The notes below the pieces were generated by a model. That model made no database searches and was not told the DNA's origin. It saw only the letters and a program-made list of their open reading frames with translations. From Nitrospira sp. (GTDB taxonomy: Bacteria; Nitrospirota; Nitrospiria; Nitrospirales; Nitrospiraceae): 64,000 nucleotides of DNA. Below, one piece after another: positions 63,884-64,000 of the stretch. Each line of letters opens with the position of its first letter. Position 1 is the stretch's first letter. A program made the position numbers and the translations under genes. Location: NCBI GenBank assembly GCA_035968315.1, contig JAVYIN010000005.1:248001-312000 (forward strand), written 5' to 3'.

Positions 63884-64000
63884 TTAGGTCAGACTTCCGA
63901 TCAGATTCTCGGTGACAACAACATCGGTGATGGGCCGTTCGATGAGATGTTCCATGCGAGGCCCGCCGCGTTGAAACAGGTATATCCTAGCACGCCTTCC
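63884..64000 (-). CDS. C-terminal part of a gene leaving the window
   Basis: The minus-strand frame is open from the edge to a TAA for 38 residues: ...QRGGPRMEHLIERPITDVVV TENLIGSLT. It is not recognised. The direction matches the RRM gene, 87 nt downstream of its stop, so it is plausible as a preceding gene. Confidence 0.4.
   Translation of the reverse strand, partial: GRRARIYLFQRGGPRMEHLIERPITDVVVTENLIGSLT

Overview
The window is a dense, GC-rich (about 60%) stretch of a Gram-negative bacterial chromosome. The protein set suggests a Nitrospira-type nitrite oxidiser: many two-component systems, short zinc-ribbon proteins, a TPS/CHAT cluster, archease-RtcB, and short palindromic repeats. That assignment is inference from recognition, not from a search. 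There is no rRNA, CRISPR array, insertion sequence or integrase gene. Three tRNA genes are present: Phe-GAA, Ser-GCT and Ser-UGA.

Layout. 0.4-6.7 kb is a minus-strand heavy-metal RND efflux operon (cupredoxin-like lipoprotein, outer-membrane factor, adaptor, pump). 7.1-11 kb is a signalling block: a NarX/NarL-type kinase-regulator pair, two stand-alone receivers (one with a mutated phospho-site) and three small zinc-ribbon proteins. 11-19.3 kb holds a ThDP 2-oxo-acid decarboxylase, two RNA methyltransferases, an XRE regulator, a diaminopimelate-dehydrogenase-like protein and the archease-RtcB RNA-ligase pair. 19.5-27 kb is a sensory operon (receiver-PAS3 protein, periplasmic PF04392 binding protein, membrane histidine kinase, NtrC-type sigma-54 activator). 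It is flanked by two tiny membrane-protein genes behind sigma-54 promoter motifs. 27.3-38.4 kb is a minus-strand export/protease cluster: S8 peptidase, secreted protein, TpsA exoprotein, TpsB transporter, TPR-CHAT peptidase and DUF928 protein, with a plus-strand lipoprotein gene beside it. At 38.7 kb lies a third tiny membrane-protein gene, again with a sigma-54 promoter and upstream box. 39.1-40.6 kb is a GNAT/DUF1778 toxin-antitoxin cassette between direct repeats that include the 3' end of tRNA-Phe. The remainder is mostly housekeeping: FKBP isomerase, serS with tRNA-Ser, a radical SAM protein, Skp, HD-GYP and HEAT proteins, zwf and gnd, threonine aldolase, a ProA-like protein without the catalytic cysteine, a CsbD stress cluster, a fatty-acid desaturase and an RRM protein.

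Most interesting points. (1) Three dispersed genes for 28-93-residue single-span membrane proteins each have a GG-N10-GC sigma-54 promoter and, 108-140 bp further upstream, a box built on the core CAAAATG. The local NtrC-type regulator is the obvious candidate activator. (2) The TPS-CHAT-DUF928-S8 cluster pairs an apparently active CHAT cysteine peptidase with a two-partner-secreted exoprotein and a subtilisin-like peptidase. (3) There are several signs of decay and duplication: an in-frame tandem duplication of the adaptor/pump gene junction, a dodecin remnant, and repeated copies of the tRNA-Phe flank.
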